Notes: generated by a model not told the origin, from the sequence alone. Numbered from the stretch's first letter, positions 34,395-48,400 are shown. The stretch is 64,000 nt of DNA from Persicaria tinctoria (GCA_037127255.1 JBANSL010000003.1:48150814-48214813), one strand, 5' to 3'. A program made the numbers and translations.

Positions 34395-34627
34395 CTTCCT
34401 TAATGGACGACCATAGAATTGTTTTTCCTGATTCTGGGTGTATTTGCAAGGTTGAGTTTTTGTAGCGAGGTTGTGGAAACACTTTTGAACGGGAGACATC
34501 ATACTTCTCTGTGAACTTGAACATTGGGTCGACATTTTCCTGCAGCAGTTTTTGAGCATCTTCGCTGCCGTCTTCTTCCTCTCTCGATTTTAAGCAACTT
34601 CACGGCTTCACCTTCTTCCTTTCCCAT
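34395..34627 (-). pseudogene. Host gene first-exon fragment, function unknown
   Basis: On the minus strand an ATG at 34627 opens MGKEEGEAVKLLKIE. Just after, the reading shifts frame in a GAGAGAGG run near 34580, and a second frame continues for over 60 codons with LLQENVDPMFKFTEKYDVS, then VFPQPRYKNSTLQIHPESG, up to WSSIKE followed by GTATGG, a good splice donor (34394-34389). The composition, ATG context and donor fit a real plant first exon with a 2-bp loss in the GA run. I do not recognise the protein. Any downstream exon would lie to the left, beyond Athila-B, so the gene is disrupted or is only a fragment. Confidence 0.5.
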
Positions 34628-34849
34628 GCACACACCTCTTCCCTTCTTCGTCCTCTCTGCTATTTCCCTACAACTATGGTCGATTGTTCGATGATAGCTC
34701 TGTTTGATTTCTCTTTTGATTTTTATTTTTTTAGTTCGAAAATGACATGGAAGAAAGACATCGACGTGGCAAATAATTTTTTTTATCCATGTGTACTCCG
34801 GCGTACAATTGGCAATTTTTTCCGGAAAATTAGTCGTAATGTTAAACCA
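34628..34849 (-). other. Sequence upstream of the exon-like fragment
   Basis: Purine-rich on the minus strand next to the ATG, as in plant 5' leaders, then AT-rich. It may hold the promoter of the fragmentary gene, but I see no clear TATA box at a fixed distance. Confidence 0.3.
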
Positions 34850-34945
34850 TACTACCTCCGTCCAAAAATACATGTCCCTTTACTATTCATGCACGTTTTT
34901 TTAGGAGTTAAAAACTATATAAAATATTAACTTTTTTATTAATAT
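34850..34945 (+). mobile_element. Stowaway-like MITE, left half only
   Basis: TACTACCTCCGTCCAAAAAT followed by ACATGTCCCTTTACTATTCATG is the usual opening of a Stowaway MITE (CTCCCTCCGTCC). No matching right end is found on either side of the adjoining LINE, so only half remains. Confidence 0.6.
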
Positions 34946-36675
34946 TTGTTAATAAAACATATTAATAAGGGCTATAGTTCATCTGATTACTTTCCCAGGG
35001 TTTCTAGCAACGCCAGTTTCTGTAGACGTGCATCTTTTGAGGATGTGAAGAGGGTTGCTAGCAGAATGAAGAGTAGGAGAGCGGTGGGTCCGGATGAGAT
35101 TCCGGTTGAAGTGTGGAAGTGCATGGGGGTGAGCGGTTTTGAATGGCTTACTAAACTCTTTAACATTATTCTCAGAACAGCAAGGATGCTAGAAGAGTGG
35201 AGACATAGCAAGTTAGTCCCTGTATACAAGAACAAGGGTGACATGCAACTATGCGGGAATTACAGAGGTATCAAACTCCTTAGCCACAAGATGAAGATAT
35301 GAGAGAGAGTTATTGAGCTGAGGTTGCGAAGGGTTATTTGCGTGTCCGAGAACCAGTTTGGTTTTATGTCAGGGTGATCGACTACTGAAGCGTTGCATTT
35401 GATGCGGAGATTGGTAGAGAAATACAGGGAAAGGAAAAAGAATTTTCACATGGTCTTTATTGATTTAGAGAAAGCGTACGATAAAGTTCCGAGAGAGCTC
35501 ATTTGGGAATGTTTGGGCGCCAAGGATGTTTCATAGACTTACATTAGAATCATCAGAGACATGTACGAAGGTGCCATGACTAGTGTTTACACCTCTGTAA
35601 GGGAAAATGAGTACTTCCCGGTGAGGGTAGGGCTCCATAAGGGCTCGGCCCTCAGCCCTTTCCTCTTCACCTTGATTATGGATATGGTGTCGGGACCCAT
35701 TCAAGATGAGGTCCCGTGGTGTATGTTGTTTGCAGACGACATTGTGCTAGTAGATGAGACGAGAGATGGGGTAAGTAGTAAGTTAGAATGTTGGAGAGAG
35801 ACGCTGGAAGGCAGGGGCTTCAAGCTGAGCAGAACAAAGACGAAATATTTGGAGTATAGGGTGGGAGGAGAGGAAGAAGCGGACCAGGATCGGTGATGCA
35901 GAGTGACAGAGGTATGGACAAAGACATCGGACATCGGATTCAAGTAGGGTGGCAGAAGTGGAGGGATGCGTCAGGAGTCCTATGCGATAGGAAAGTGCCT
36001 CCAAAACTCAAAGGAAAATTCTACAGAGTGGTGGTGAGACCTGCAATCTTTTATGGGGCTGAGTGTTGGGCGACAACGAAAGCGCAAGAACAGAGACTTA
36101 TGGTGGTAGAGATGAGGATGCTCAGATGGATGAATGGTTATGCCGGACTTGACAAGATCATAAATGAGGTTATCCGCGAAAAGGTAGGGGTAAGCAGTAT
36201 CCGAGATAAGCTACGGGAGGCCAAGCTGCGTTGGTTTGAGCATGTGCAGAGGAGAGATTTGTGTGCACCAGTGCGTAGGTGTGATAACTTGGATATTGAG
36301 AGAGTAAGACGGAGCAAAGGGAGACCAAAGAAAAATTGGAGAGAGGTGATCAGACAAGATTTTGCCTTTTTAAATCTTGATGAGAGCATGATTAGGGATA
36401 GGGCGCAGTGGAGGAGCATCATCCAGGTCAGAGAGGGTTGAGCTGGGTCCAGTGGAGTGGAAAATTCGTATCCTCTCACCCGTTTCTCATATCTTTCTAG
36501 TTTCCTTTATTTGTTTGTTATACTTTTATCTTTGGAGGTGCTATGAGTCTAAGCAGGTGTTTGGGCCACTAGGAAACACTCCCTCGGCTTGGTCAAGGAA
36601 AGAGTGCGTAGAACTTGGCCCCCCAGACCCTGCTCAGGCGGGATAAGCTGGGAATGTTGTTGTTGTTGTTGTAGT
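34946..36675 (+). pseudogene. RTE-type LINE, 5'-truncated, decayed reverse transcriptase
   Basis: The plus strand encodes a reverse transcriptase of the plant RTE type. In order: [82 protein letters not shown] and the catalytic FADDIV (near 35735). Stops interrupt at 35300-35302, after FMSG and before TYIRIIRD. About 30 residues are missing near 35890, with a frame change, after which the C-terminal part runs open from 35893 to 36441 (KVPPKLKGKFYRVVVRPA, VRRCDNL). It ends with the family's 3' leader-like sequence and a (TTG)n tail (36656-36675). The endonuclease domain is absent through 5' truncation. Confidence 0.9.
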
Positions 36676-37271
36676 TCGTACAGAAATTGGTTAAATCGAA
36701 AGTCTGTATTATTTTCAGTTAAAAGTTAATACTTCATATTAATTTGAGTTATTTTTCCTTTCATTAATACACATTATAATGTTAATTGTGCGCGCACTTC
36801 ACAATTTTATTCATGCACTTCATATTATGATTAATACATCATCATTGTGTTCCTACACTTTATTATTTTATTTACACAACATAATATTATATTTGCACAA
36901 CTTAAAGTTATATTTGCACAATATAATGTTATATTCACACAACATAATATTAAATGTGCACAACGTAACATTATATTATTAGATATGCATAACATAATGT
37001 TATATTTGCAAAATGTTGTGTTATATTTGCACAATATAATGTTATATTTGCACAACATAATGTTATATTTGGATACCATAATGTTATATACGCACTTTAT
37101 CATCTTATTTATGCACTCTGTCATTTTTAATATTGAACTTTATAATATTATTCATGAACGGACACAAGAAAAAGACAACCATAAATAGCATATGCACGAT
37201 TTTGAACCCGTACCTTTGTGCATGGGCAAATTTCTATACCATTTTTAAGCTAATAGGCTTTTAATGCCACG
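36676..37271. other. AT-rich intergenic sequence with minisatellite
   Basis: No gene is seen. Most of it is taken up by the 21-bp repeat described separately; the rest is AT-rich and leads to the LARD-3 insertion site. Confidence 0.6.
36831..37125 (+). repeat. 21-bp minisatellite
   Basis: A degenerate tandem array of about a dozen units near TATATTTGCACAACATAATGT. The 21-base period keeps one frame open and gives the repetitive peptide LHNIMLY, which I do not believe is a protein. Confidence 0.8.
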
Positions 37272-37276
37272 TGTTA

Positions 37277-40200
37277 TAACGGCCCGGGATTATGATTCCC
37301 GGGCTACTGATGTGCGCTCATTTCACCATGTTTTATGTCATCTTTTACTTCGATTTGTGCTTATATTTTCTACTCCTAGGTTAGAAAAAGCATGGGATTT
37401 GTGTAGTTTGTGTTTATTTGAAATATATAGAGGTCTACACAAGTTTCTATTTAACTCCGCAGAAATCGGACGCACTTTAGAGCTTAAAAGGAAAGTTATG
37501 AAGATATTGGAGAAGCTAAGGAAAAGCAAAGGATGGTGAAGATGGAGAAAACATCACTTTTCACCATTCATCATTCTGAATCAAGTTTTGAAGTCTTCAT
37601 GAGAGTTGTAGCCCTCAAAAAGTTCTTTCCAACGCATACTCATATGCTTCAATCGGGCGAACAAGGACTCGCGAAAGTTCATTTCAAGACGGAGTAGAAT
37701 GTTGAAAGCTGACAGAAGTACTCGGCGTCGACTAGTCCTACTCGACGTCGACCACTTTAGTTGATGTCGAGTACATCTCAGAAACAAATCCGAGTCGAGA
37801 TAGAGTAGGAGTCCGAATGAGGGATTACTTATAAACCAAGGCTCGAGATGATCTATCATGAAGGAAGATTTTTCCACATTAGTTAAATCCTATTTTACCT
37901 AGGGGGAATTTTATTTGTTTTATTTATTTATTTATCAATGTTTTGTATTAGGATATAGATAGATAGAATTAGATAGAAGATATAGTTGTTACTTTCCTAG
38001 ATTAGCTAGATGGAGCACTATAAATAAAGCCCTAGGGGCTGGTTTTTATGAATTCAACCTAAGTCGTCTTCCGGCAGAAGGAGAAGAGGAGGAAAGATGT
38101 GATTGCGTGGTTGTAAGTTTAGAATTTTATTTTATGTTACTTACGTTTCGAGGGATGAAACCCCTCGTTAGGATCTTGCGCCCCGAGTACAGATTGAAGG
38201 TTTAAAATTCTAAAGTAACGTTTTCAAAGTAGGATTTCATACCCAAGTTCGAAGGGATCATGGGAATCCCCGGGGAAGTCCCATGTACCTGTCATAAGTC
38301 TAAGCGTGGAAAACCAATTGACACGCAAATAGCGAAAGTCAAGCGTAATACAAAGGGGGTGTCACGGCAGAGCCAAGTCAAAACATGATCGATCATTCAA
38401 ATCCGAACCGTAATTAAATTGGTGAAGTCAGAGTCTCAACTCTCTCTTTCCCCCATCTTAGACCCCGCAGTCATGGAGCCAAATCAGCAACAATAGTAGT
38501 AAGCATAACGAATACCCAAAAAAATTGATAATGGGCGGGATCAGATCGATGCCCACTTTGGCTCTACATCTCGGCCCTAAGCACACAAATACGCTATACC
38601 TAATAAAGATGCTTCTAGATGCAAGGAAAAACATCCATTTTAATTATCAATAATATTATTTTATATTTAAATCTCAAATAATATTATATAATATTTTTAA
38701 ATACCATTTATTAACACTTTCATAAAATATTTCCAAATCCCTTAAAAATCACAACCAATTTTATTTTATAAAATCATCCATTTGAAATTAACAAACCCGC
38801 CCTTATGTTATAAAAATTACAAATCGACACCTTTATCTTTGTTAAATACCAAACCGAGCTCCTCTTTTTTTTATCCAAATCGAATACACTTAAAATAATT
38901 AGGCCCAAATCATTTTCTTTTTAAAACACAAGATTTCGGCTCAAAGATTAGGCCCAAAACACCTCTTTCATTCTTCCGTTGTATTTCATCCGAAGTGGAA
39001 GAAAAAGGGGAAGAGGGGTCTAGCCTAGGTGGCGTGTGATAGGGCACAGGGGCCTTCTCCTTCCATCTCTGTTTGAAAGAATAATCTAAGGGACAAAGAG
39101 CTCATTCGAAACCGGGAGAAGAAGGAAGGGGAGAGGGGAGGCCGACGACGACAATCCTAGACTCGACTCCGACTACGGGGTGACCGAACCGGCACACACA
39201 TAGGACATGAAGGTAAGGAAGAGGGAGGGAGGAAGAACCCCACCATTGGGGTCTCGATGCTCGCCGAAAAACACCGTCGGTGCTCGATTGGACTCGTCGA
39301 AGACGGGCTGTGTTTTATTCGGAAAAGAGGGAGAGGAAGGCTCACCGGAGTGCTCGACCAGAACAGGGGAAACGGAGGCTTGGGAGACGACGTCGGCGAC
39401 TCTTGGGTGCTCCTGGTGGTTCTTGGCTCCGACGTCGGAGGTGAGGAAGGTTCTGTTACTCTACTCGAAGGAGGAAGGAGGCGGAGGTGTTGCGTCATGT
39501 GCGGCCTCGGCAACAGACAGAACAGGGCTAGGCCTTTTGGACGGGAAATGGAGGCGAGAGGAGGGGTTGTGGTGGTGCTGGACTGAGGCCGGCATGTGAA
39601 GGGTGGTGGTGTTGTGCCGGCTAAAACAGAGGAGGAGAAAGGGGAATCTTGTGGCGGAAAGGGGAGGAGATGGTGGTGTTCAGGGGAGCTGCGCTGCGAG
39701 AACCCAGAACCAAGAGTGTTTTGTTTGCGTATTTGGTTTGCAAAAGAGAAGGAAAATTGAGGTGGAAGGGGCTGCGAAAATCAGGATGAAAGGGGAGTGT
39801 TTTGTGTTTAGAAAGGTGAAGGACTATAGGGAAACGACGTGGGGGAGATGGGTTGTGTTTTGTGTCAGACTGTAAGTGAAGGGCAAAGAGTGAGTGGGTA
39901 AGATGTAAGGGGAGGGCTTTGGATTTTTGTTTCTTCCTTGCTTTTGGATCACTGTGGTAGTTCAGACAAAGGAAATCAGGAGACTAGATGGAGGTTTTGT
40001 TTGATTTTTAAGGGAAGAGAGGGATTCTATTGGTGGTCAAATATCTTTCCCCAAATAACCCCAACATCAACCAACCCTTACAATCCTTATCTCTACCATT
40101 CCCCAAAGTGTCAAACAGTTTAAATTTTGAAATTTGCATATATTTTAATGGATGAAAATGACAATTGTATTATAAAAGGGCTTTTGAATATAGTATAGAA

Positions 40201-40360
40201 GGAAGAGGAGGAATTCATATAATTTGTGAAACTTATAAAACTATTCGATTTAAGAGTTCTAAAATCCGAGTTAGCGAGTTTTCCGTTAAATTTCGCATTT
40301 AAATTCATTTTGATTTTCTATTTTTCGAGAAACTAGCATTTTAAATTTCGAGCCTTTACA
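37277..40360 (-). repeat. LARD-3 3' LTR with an insertion and a deletion
   Basis: Compared with the right LTR, this copy has an 830-base Athila-type LTR inserted after CCCGGGCTAC (37310-38139) and lacks about 1.15 kb at 38623, where GATGCTTCTAGATGCAAGG jumps to AT-rich sequence matching about 47085 of the right LTR. The GC-rich block (39000-39880) aligns with 47460-48340. It ends AGCCTTTACA at 40360, next to the purine tract on the minus strand. Confidence 0.85.
37310..38139 (+). mobile_element. Athila-B-related LTR fragment
   Basis: It starts TGATGTGC at the same point as the Athila-B LTR and follows it through GTCTACACAAGTTTCT, a TATA box (38019-38026) and TAAAGCCCTAGGGGCTGG. The palindromes here read CGGCGTCGA, CGACGTCGA and TGATGTCGA instead of CGATATCGA. 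It stops just short of where the Athila-B 5' LTR also stops, so the last 750 bases of a full LTR are missing. The flanks (GCTAC, CTTAC) are at best an imperfect duplication. Confidence 0.75.
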
Positions 40361-43300
40361 TCATCTACCTCTAAAAACAAGTCTTGTCTCCGAGACTAAA
40401 ACACAAACAAGATAAGGGATAAAGTTGGAAATGGGTGAGTCCAAGGACCATTCCATCGATTTCGGAAGTGCCTTATAAGTGCACCTATCAGATTCTAACC
40501 GTATCGTAGTCATGGTCATAATATCCTCAATAGGTCGTAGCGAGAATGTGATATGGGCTCTTACCACATCCTTACCTCGAATTCTCGGTTATATCATAAC
40601 TCGAAAAGCATCAAAGCATCTCCACTAGGTCTTAACAAGCAATCTATAAGGGCCCCTACAAAATACTTGTATCCACTTCGTGGGGCGTTATAATGCAAGC
40701 TCGGGTCGATAAATTTTCAAAAAGGTTTCTCAATTTGAAAAGGATTGGCCTCAAAATCATTGAAATTCTCGATCGCATCCGGTCTTTAAAATTCCAAGTT
40801 AGTACCTTTTAAAACACCGTTTCAAATCCTTCAAATCGGACGTCAGTCAAGCAATTCCAATAATTCGGCTTCTATCATTCTAACAATTTTAATTCATGGT
40901 ATCATATAACACATCAATCAGGCAGCACATTCAATAGCATGCAAAAGTCACATCGAGGGTAATCACACACCATAACACATCTAGTATAGCATCACACATA
41001 GTAGGATTCATTCCATCACATCACAGAAGTTGCACGTCATAACAACCAGATAAATCACATCGTACTAGCGCTAACTACCAAGAATTATCACATCAGAGTC
41101 ATACAGTACCGCTGCGTCCCGGCATTCCATCAAGCTCAAGGAATAATTATGTTATCACTACAACCTCACTATTAGCTTTGACAATACATCGGAGCATCAG
41201 CATCTTCGATACCATGAAATTTGCACATTGCTCGGTCGCAAGTATCGCATAACCATAAGCCACATCCTCAAGAAAACTTGTCTATAACTAACAACCACAT
41301 CAGGACACGACCACTACTCATCATCTCTCGCATCAAAATGGACCTTACCCATATCTACCAACTCAAATATGATAATAGTTCTAAATACCATTGCATCCCG
41401 ATCATATACAACCTCTCTAGCCTCATAACTATACGCGATTCAAGGCCTACATCCGAAACCAATTACTAGGTATCCCAACTCTTATGCCATAAAGCCATCT
41501 AAGGGTCATTCTACTTCAATATTCCGATCTCGAGTCCTAACCTCCCACTCAATCATCTGAAACCAATATCTCAGAGTTCCCAATTATAGAATCCCCTATT
41601 CATACAAGCTTAACACCTCGACTGCCCACCAAGACTCTCCACGCACATCCTCATCCTATGAGTTCCCTACCAGCCTCATCTTTACCCTTTAAGAGAAATC
41701 TCAAGTCCTCAATTGAACCGCTCTCACGATCGATCTAGGTGATCCTTAACAATCTCACTTTTTCATCATAGGTTCTCAAGACCCCACCTGACTATTATCC
41801 CCTAAAGACACATCTCGAATCACCTTTCTAACCTGATCACACTTCCCGCACAACTAATCACTCTCACTAACCATCAACCTCTAAGAAACCAACTCATACC
41901 GACCATCTCACCCTGACACTCCCTAACAACTCTAACACGGAACCCATCTAGTGCAACTCTCAACGACGAATCACCAAGCTCCTCATCACCCGCTCCTATC
42001 CCCAAAGACCAACCACTGATTCTACCTACTCATCCCATTGCGAAAGTCACGAAACCCGAACCACTCATGACTCCTCAAGCTACCACTCTTTAACTACGAC
42101 CATTCTCTCCAAGGAAACCTCATGCTACCCTAGCTCGAATTAGTCTAACTTCGCAACTTGACCAATTTTCCCCAATTCTCCAACCTATAGAACTTCCAAG
42201 TTTCCAACGTGCTCCACCTGGACTAGTTCCCTCAACTCTACATGTCCCCAAATTGCCTCATATCACGCTCCCTCAAACCTCAAAATCTATACCGCTTAAG
42301 CCCTTATATATCGATCACCAGTTCCACATAATTCCTATGACCTCCTCATCTGAATGGCCCAAGTGCCACAACCTCGCCAGACCTTCAAAACTCCCTTGTC
42401 TTCCAGCGCTCTCAACATCTTCCGCTTTGCATTGTTCCCAAATTTCATGCTCATAATCTCTCTATTTAACCTTAAGCCCACAGTCTTACTAGAAATCTCA
42501 ACAACATTTCTGCCTAGCAACTAACCTTTCCACCAAGATTCACTCTACATCCTCAAATACCTTGATAACAATTTTCACGCATCAGTTTCGATTTCTTCCC
42601 TATGCTAAAATCTTCCAACAACGCATCTAGAAATCCTTCACTCACGCATTCTCCAAGCACTACCAATTCTATCTAAACAATCCTTAAATACTCCTCACAC
42701 GTACAACCCTGATATGAACAATCTAATATCCAAGATCGATAATTTCCCAAGCAACCTCATACTACTCTTACTTAGCGATTCCTCAACCTCATCCTTTACC
42801 AAGACCGCTCCCAAGATCGATAAGATTCCTTAGACATTCCTTAACCGATCATTATCAATGCTGCCCACAATCCGCTCCTAGACTACCCATAGACTACCCA
42901 ACGAACAACACTCCCGCTATAAGAACCCTCGAACAACTCCCAACCTATCTATCCACCCCTAGAATTATCCTCACACACTACCGCCCTACACTACCTCTAA
43001 CAAAGGCCTCTCCCTTCGAATCTTGTCGTACTAACTCCACTCCTCACCTAAGACCTACTTGGAAACTCAACTATACTCACTGACCATTATCTCTGACAAG
43101 CCCCAACTCACTCGGCTCTACCCATACTGACGAATCTTTCCTGCACCCCATCTCACACAACCAATAACCCAACTAGAAGACCTCAATCTACCTATCGCTT
43201 TCCGACTTATCTCACCAAGGAATCACACGACTCATGCCCGAGAAGAAAACACCACCATATATATAACCCATAACCTAATTACCAGCAAGTCAGTCAGGCA

Positions 43301-45422
43301 ATCATTCACTACTAGTTCGGCATATTCGTCCTCTTCGCCATCAGCAATGTCTTCCTTGGAGTCTAGGGGTCATGGACCAACCACACATCCGCAACACTGC
43401 TCCGGTGTCACTTGGTCATCAGCTCTTCCTCGTGTGTCGGCACTCACCGAAGGATCGTAAGGGTTAAAAGTTACAGAGATAGGGGAGGGCAAGGAAGGAC
43501 AACAAAACTTGCTTAATGATTTCGACACATACCGGGACTAGAGATGACGAGACTCAAGGCAAGACGCGAACTCGAGAGTTACAACAATGCCCTAAGGGTA
43601 TTCTATGAGGTTACAGGTGCGATAAGCAAACAGATAGCAATCACAAAATATCTCAATCATATCATTCCACACTAGCATGTACCTATTAAAAGGAATAGCG
43701 TCCTATGCATCCATAACATGTTCCCATAATCAACTTTACATGCACGCGGAACAGGCTAAAACTTATCATCTCATGCACTAATCATGCTTGACATATTAAG
43801 ATCATGTATGCATTAACCGAAAATAGACATATGCAGCATATGTTATATATGACATAGCGAGCATTATAGGATATCACATGTACGATTCATTACTCACTTT
43901 AAGTCCACACATAAGTAGGTTAAAACAATGTGGGTTCTAGGTAATCATGTTAAGATGCACTCTAATAATTGTGTCAGTGGAAATGGTTAAGTCATTTGGG
44001 CATAGCAACTATCACATCCAATACAACCATGTACGTCAGTACATGTAGTATGACAAGTATGGCACATAATTACATGATGCTCCATAATTATGAGATATAT
44101 ATCCTACATGATAATACCAACACTCATTAAGCAAGTACATAGTCAATGAGGTTCAATTTCATCAACTTAACATGCTAGGAATTTATTTCACATGATACTC
44201 ATACAAGAGGGTTGACCACACTATCATATACCCAATTCAATGGAGAGTAACTATCATGGGGATTCGTACATTCGGCATATATATTCATTCGTAAGTGTAA
44301 TCATGCAAGATATATGGGAAGTCATGTTGGAATATACTAACACATCATGTCATGCAATCACAAGGTGGGATACTATCATAACCTGAGATAATTCTCAAAG
44401 GGCAATCACCGACTCATCACCCCGTTTCCCCGTGGGATGCTAGTATGACTCGCTCGGTATGACACATGGACATTCACACTGTTTTCGAGAGAAGAGGGTA
44501 GAATTTGTGTTTAGACTCTCGTGGTAAGAAGATACGGTTGACCGGTACAAGAATCGAGAGGGATAACTCCATAAGGCAAATCACATATGACTCGGAATTG
44601 TTTCATTGATCACCTTCCCTAAAATACTCATGAATTCCCCATATCTAACACAACCCCGGAATTAGCTAGTTGACCGACCCAAATTTTCCCGTGGAGCAAA
44701 TCGACCTCAAGTACGGGACTCGATAGGAACATCGATGGTTGGAATACAGAACAGGATTCACAATGGGGGAGGCACCTTTCGACCTTTACTAACATGCCTA
44801 GACATTTTGTGAAATGGGTGGTGAAAACGGCGGTCGTCAAGGAGGTTGAACTAGGTGAAAGGACAGTTCCGAAAAAACGAGGGTTCTAAGAATATAAGAA
44901 TGAGGATTTTCTCCCACTACCCCGTTCGCACAAGCACTCAAGTTCAAGTTAAGGCACACCAATTAGTTATCCACCCTAAACGTAACAGCACTCAGCATGA
45001 AAGGAATCAACGATATTAATATGATCATTTTCAAGGAGGATTTCCCTCGGGCCCAATTGAATATATAAACATAGAGACGATCTATGCTATCCTTTGAGGG
45101 AAAACCGACCGGAGGGGCAAATACCTCACGACCTTCTAAACCATGCGACTCCAATCCTCGGGCTCCTTGGAGTCTTCAAACTCGCCTATGAAAGAAAGCT
45201 AGTATTTTGTCTACCTTCATCGAATTCTACATCCATAAGGGATGCCTACCGCATAGTCCTTACCCCACGAGATTGCTATTCCTAGTTGATCGATCTAGGT
45301 CCAATTAAATTCATTTTTCCCCTTTGAAGTCATTTGAAAACAATTTGAAAACATTGGGACATTTTAAAAACCACTTCAACCTATCATACTCGGTTTGCCA
45401 AACCTCGCCCTTATACCAACTT
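40361..45422 (-). mobile_element. LARD-3 internal domain, non-coding
   Basis: It aligns block by block with the LARD-1 interior: the purine tract and hairpin at 40361-40400, the CCACATCCTTAC block (40560), a long C-rich, A-rich middle (41500-43200), the GTTACAACAATGCCCTAAGGGTATTC block (43575) and the primer-site leader (45100-45400). Reading frames are short and not shared. No gag or pol motif is seen. Confidence 0.75.
45407..45418 (-). other. LARD-3 primer binding site, degenerate
   Basis: The minus strand reads TGGTATAAGGGC where the family has TGGTATCAGAGC. Two mismatches indicate decay since insertion. Confidence 0.75.
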
Positions 45423-48400
45423 TGTAATGGCCTGGGATTATGATTCCCGGGTTACATTTCGAGGGATGAAACCCCTCGTTAGGATCTTGCGCCCCGAGTA
45501 CAGGTTGAAGCTTTGAAATTCTAAACTAACGTTTTCAAAGTGGGATTTCATACCCAAGTTCGAAGGGATCGTTGGAATCCCCGAGGAAGTCCTCTGTACC
45601 TGTCGTAAGTCAAAGCGTGGAAAACCTATAATCACCCAAATAGCGGAAGTAAAGTATAATACAAAGGGGGTGCCACGGAAGAGCCGGGTCAAAACATGAT
45701 CGATCATTCAAATCCGAACCGTAATTAAATTGGTGAAGTCGGAGTCTCAACTCTCTCTTCTCTCCATGTTAGACCCCGCGGTCATGGAGCCAAATCAGCA
45801 TGAATAGTAGTAAGCATAACGGATACCTAAAAAATTGATAGTGGGCGGGATCAGATTGAAGCCCACTTTTGCTCTGCATCCCGGCCCTAAGCACACATAT
45901 ACGTTATACCTAATAAAGATGCTTCTAGATGCAAGGCGGAACATTAACACACTAAAATGCTCCTAAGATCAAGTGTATAATAATAATAAGGCCTTAACAC
46001 ATAATACCAAGTGGTATATCCCTCTCCTACCTTCACCCCTTTCCTGATAGGGCGGAGATTGGCTAGTTCGTGAATACATTCCATCCTAATCGGGAGGCCC
46101 GCAAACCCAACCCATAACCACAAGAAAAATAAAGCCTGCAGGCAGCTTCCGGAATCATGCTCAAAATATATGTAAAGAAAGTTCCATATGACTCAATGAC
46201 TCGAGACGAGACCCGATCAGACTGGGCCATCCTATGACCCTAGTAAAGACTCTAGATACTTCACATATAAGGGTCGTTCTGTTTACATACGCATAAAGAA
46301 GTAGAATGCTTAATGCTCAATGCAACCTAGCATGGTACTACATGTCATGTTGATCATGAATGCGAGCACCTGGTATATCATGCATCTAAAGCAGGGAATA
46401 TCTCTATTTCAATTTGAGTAAGCTCCGAAGAGACTTACTTGGTTATGTAGAACAACATAATAGAAGGGCCAGCACACATCAATCATAATCAAAAAGCATC
46501 ATCTAGATACATATCAGAACACATATATAAGTCTACGTCTAATCATTCAATCACACACAAGTGCACATCATTCAATAACACACAATCATATCATAACATC
46601 ATCATGTTCAACCACGTATCTCGTTGTCACATCCTATAATACCTTATCGTTCTCATCGTTCCATTTAGCCATATGCATGTATTTATAGAATTCATATATC
46701 CACAATCATAATTCGCATAGTCATATGTATCGAGGTCATCACATTCACAATATTCATAATCATATAACAACATGTCACATAACTCGAGTTCATCATATTA
46801 TGATATCTTAAAAGCATAAGTGAAGAATGCATAAGTCTAACATTCATCATGTCATTAATTAATCAATCATGCCATTAGTCCACACCAATCATGATATTAG
46901 TCAACCATTCACATTAATCATGCTAGTTAGTCACCGATCACATAATTCCCTAGTTAGACTTGAAAACCGATTCAAAATCCGAATAAACTAGTTAGAAATT
47001 CCGGCCTTGGAAAATGTCCGTCAAATTCTTTTTTCTAAAATACGAGTCTCATAATATCATATTCTTAAATATCCATAATACTTTATCTTTAATTCTCAAT
47101 AATATTATTTTATATTTTAAATCTCAAATAATATTATATAATATTTTTAAATATCATTTATTAACACTTTCATAAAATATTTCCAAATCCCTTAAAAATC
47201 TCAACCATTTTTATTTGATAAAATCAACCCTTTTAAATTATCAAACCCGCCCTTATTTTACAAAAATTACAAACCGACCCCTTTATCTTTGTTAAATACC
47301 AACCCGAGCTCCCCTTTTTTTTATCCAAATTGAATACCCTTAAAATAATTAGGCCCAAATCATTTTCTTTTTAAAACACAAGAATTCGGCCCAAAGATTA
47401 GGCCCAAAACACCTCTTTCATTCTTCCGTTTTATTTCATCCCAAGTGGAAGAAAAAGGAGAGGAGCGGCCTAGCCTAAGTGGCGTGTGATGTGGCGTAGG
47501 GCCCACCCTGCCTTCTCCTTCCATCTCTGTTTGAAAGAAAGAACGAAGGGAGCAGAGAGCTCATTCGAAAACGGGAGAAGAAGGAAGGGGAGAGTGGAGG
47601 CCGACGGCGACCATCCTGGACTCGACTCCGACCACGGGCTAACCGACACACACATAAGACATGAAGGTAATGAAGAGGGAGGGAGGACGAGACGAATCCA
47701 GGGGATCTCGATGCTCGTTGAAAAACACCGTCGGGGCTCGATTGGACTCGTCGGAGGCGGGGCTACCTCGCTCGGCCTAGAACGGAGGTAATAGATCATA
47801 AAGGTGGGGCTTTTTGTGTTTTATTCGAAAAAGAGGGAGAGGAAGGCTCACCAGAGTGCTCGACCAGAAAAGGGGAAACGGAGGCTCGAAAGACGGCGTC
47901 GGCGACTCTGGGCTGCTCCTGGTGGTTCTTCGCTCGGATGTCGGAGGTGAGGAAGGTTATGATGCTCTACTTGTAGGAGGAAGGAGGTGGAGGTGCTGCG
48001 TTATGTGCGGCCTCGGCTTCGGACAGAACTGGGTTAGGCCCTTTCGACGGGAAATGGAGGCAGATGAGGGGTTGTGGTGGTGCTGGATTAAGGCCGGCAG
48101 GTGAAGGGTAGTGGTGTTGTGTCGGCTGAAACAATGGAGGAGAAAGGGGAATCTTGTGGCGGAAATGAGAGGAGATGGTGGTGTTCAGGGAGCTGCGAGA
48201 ACCCAGAACCAAGAGTGTTGTGTTTGTGTATTTGGTTTGCAAAAGAGAAGAGGAAAATGGAGGTGGAAGGGGCTCCGAAAATCACGATGAAAGGGGAGTG
48301 TTTTGTGTTTAGAAAGGTGAAGGAACAGAGGGAAATGACGTGGGGGAGATAGGTTGTGTTCTGCGTAAGACTGTAAGTGAAGGGCAAACAGTGAGTAGGT

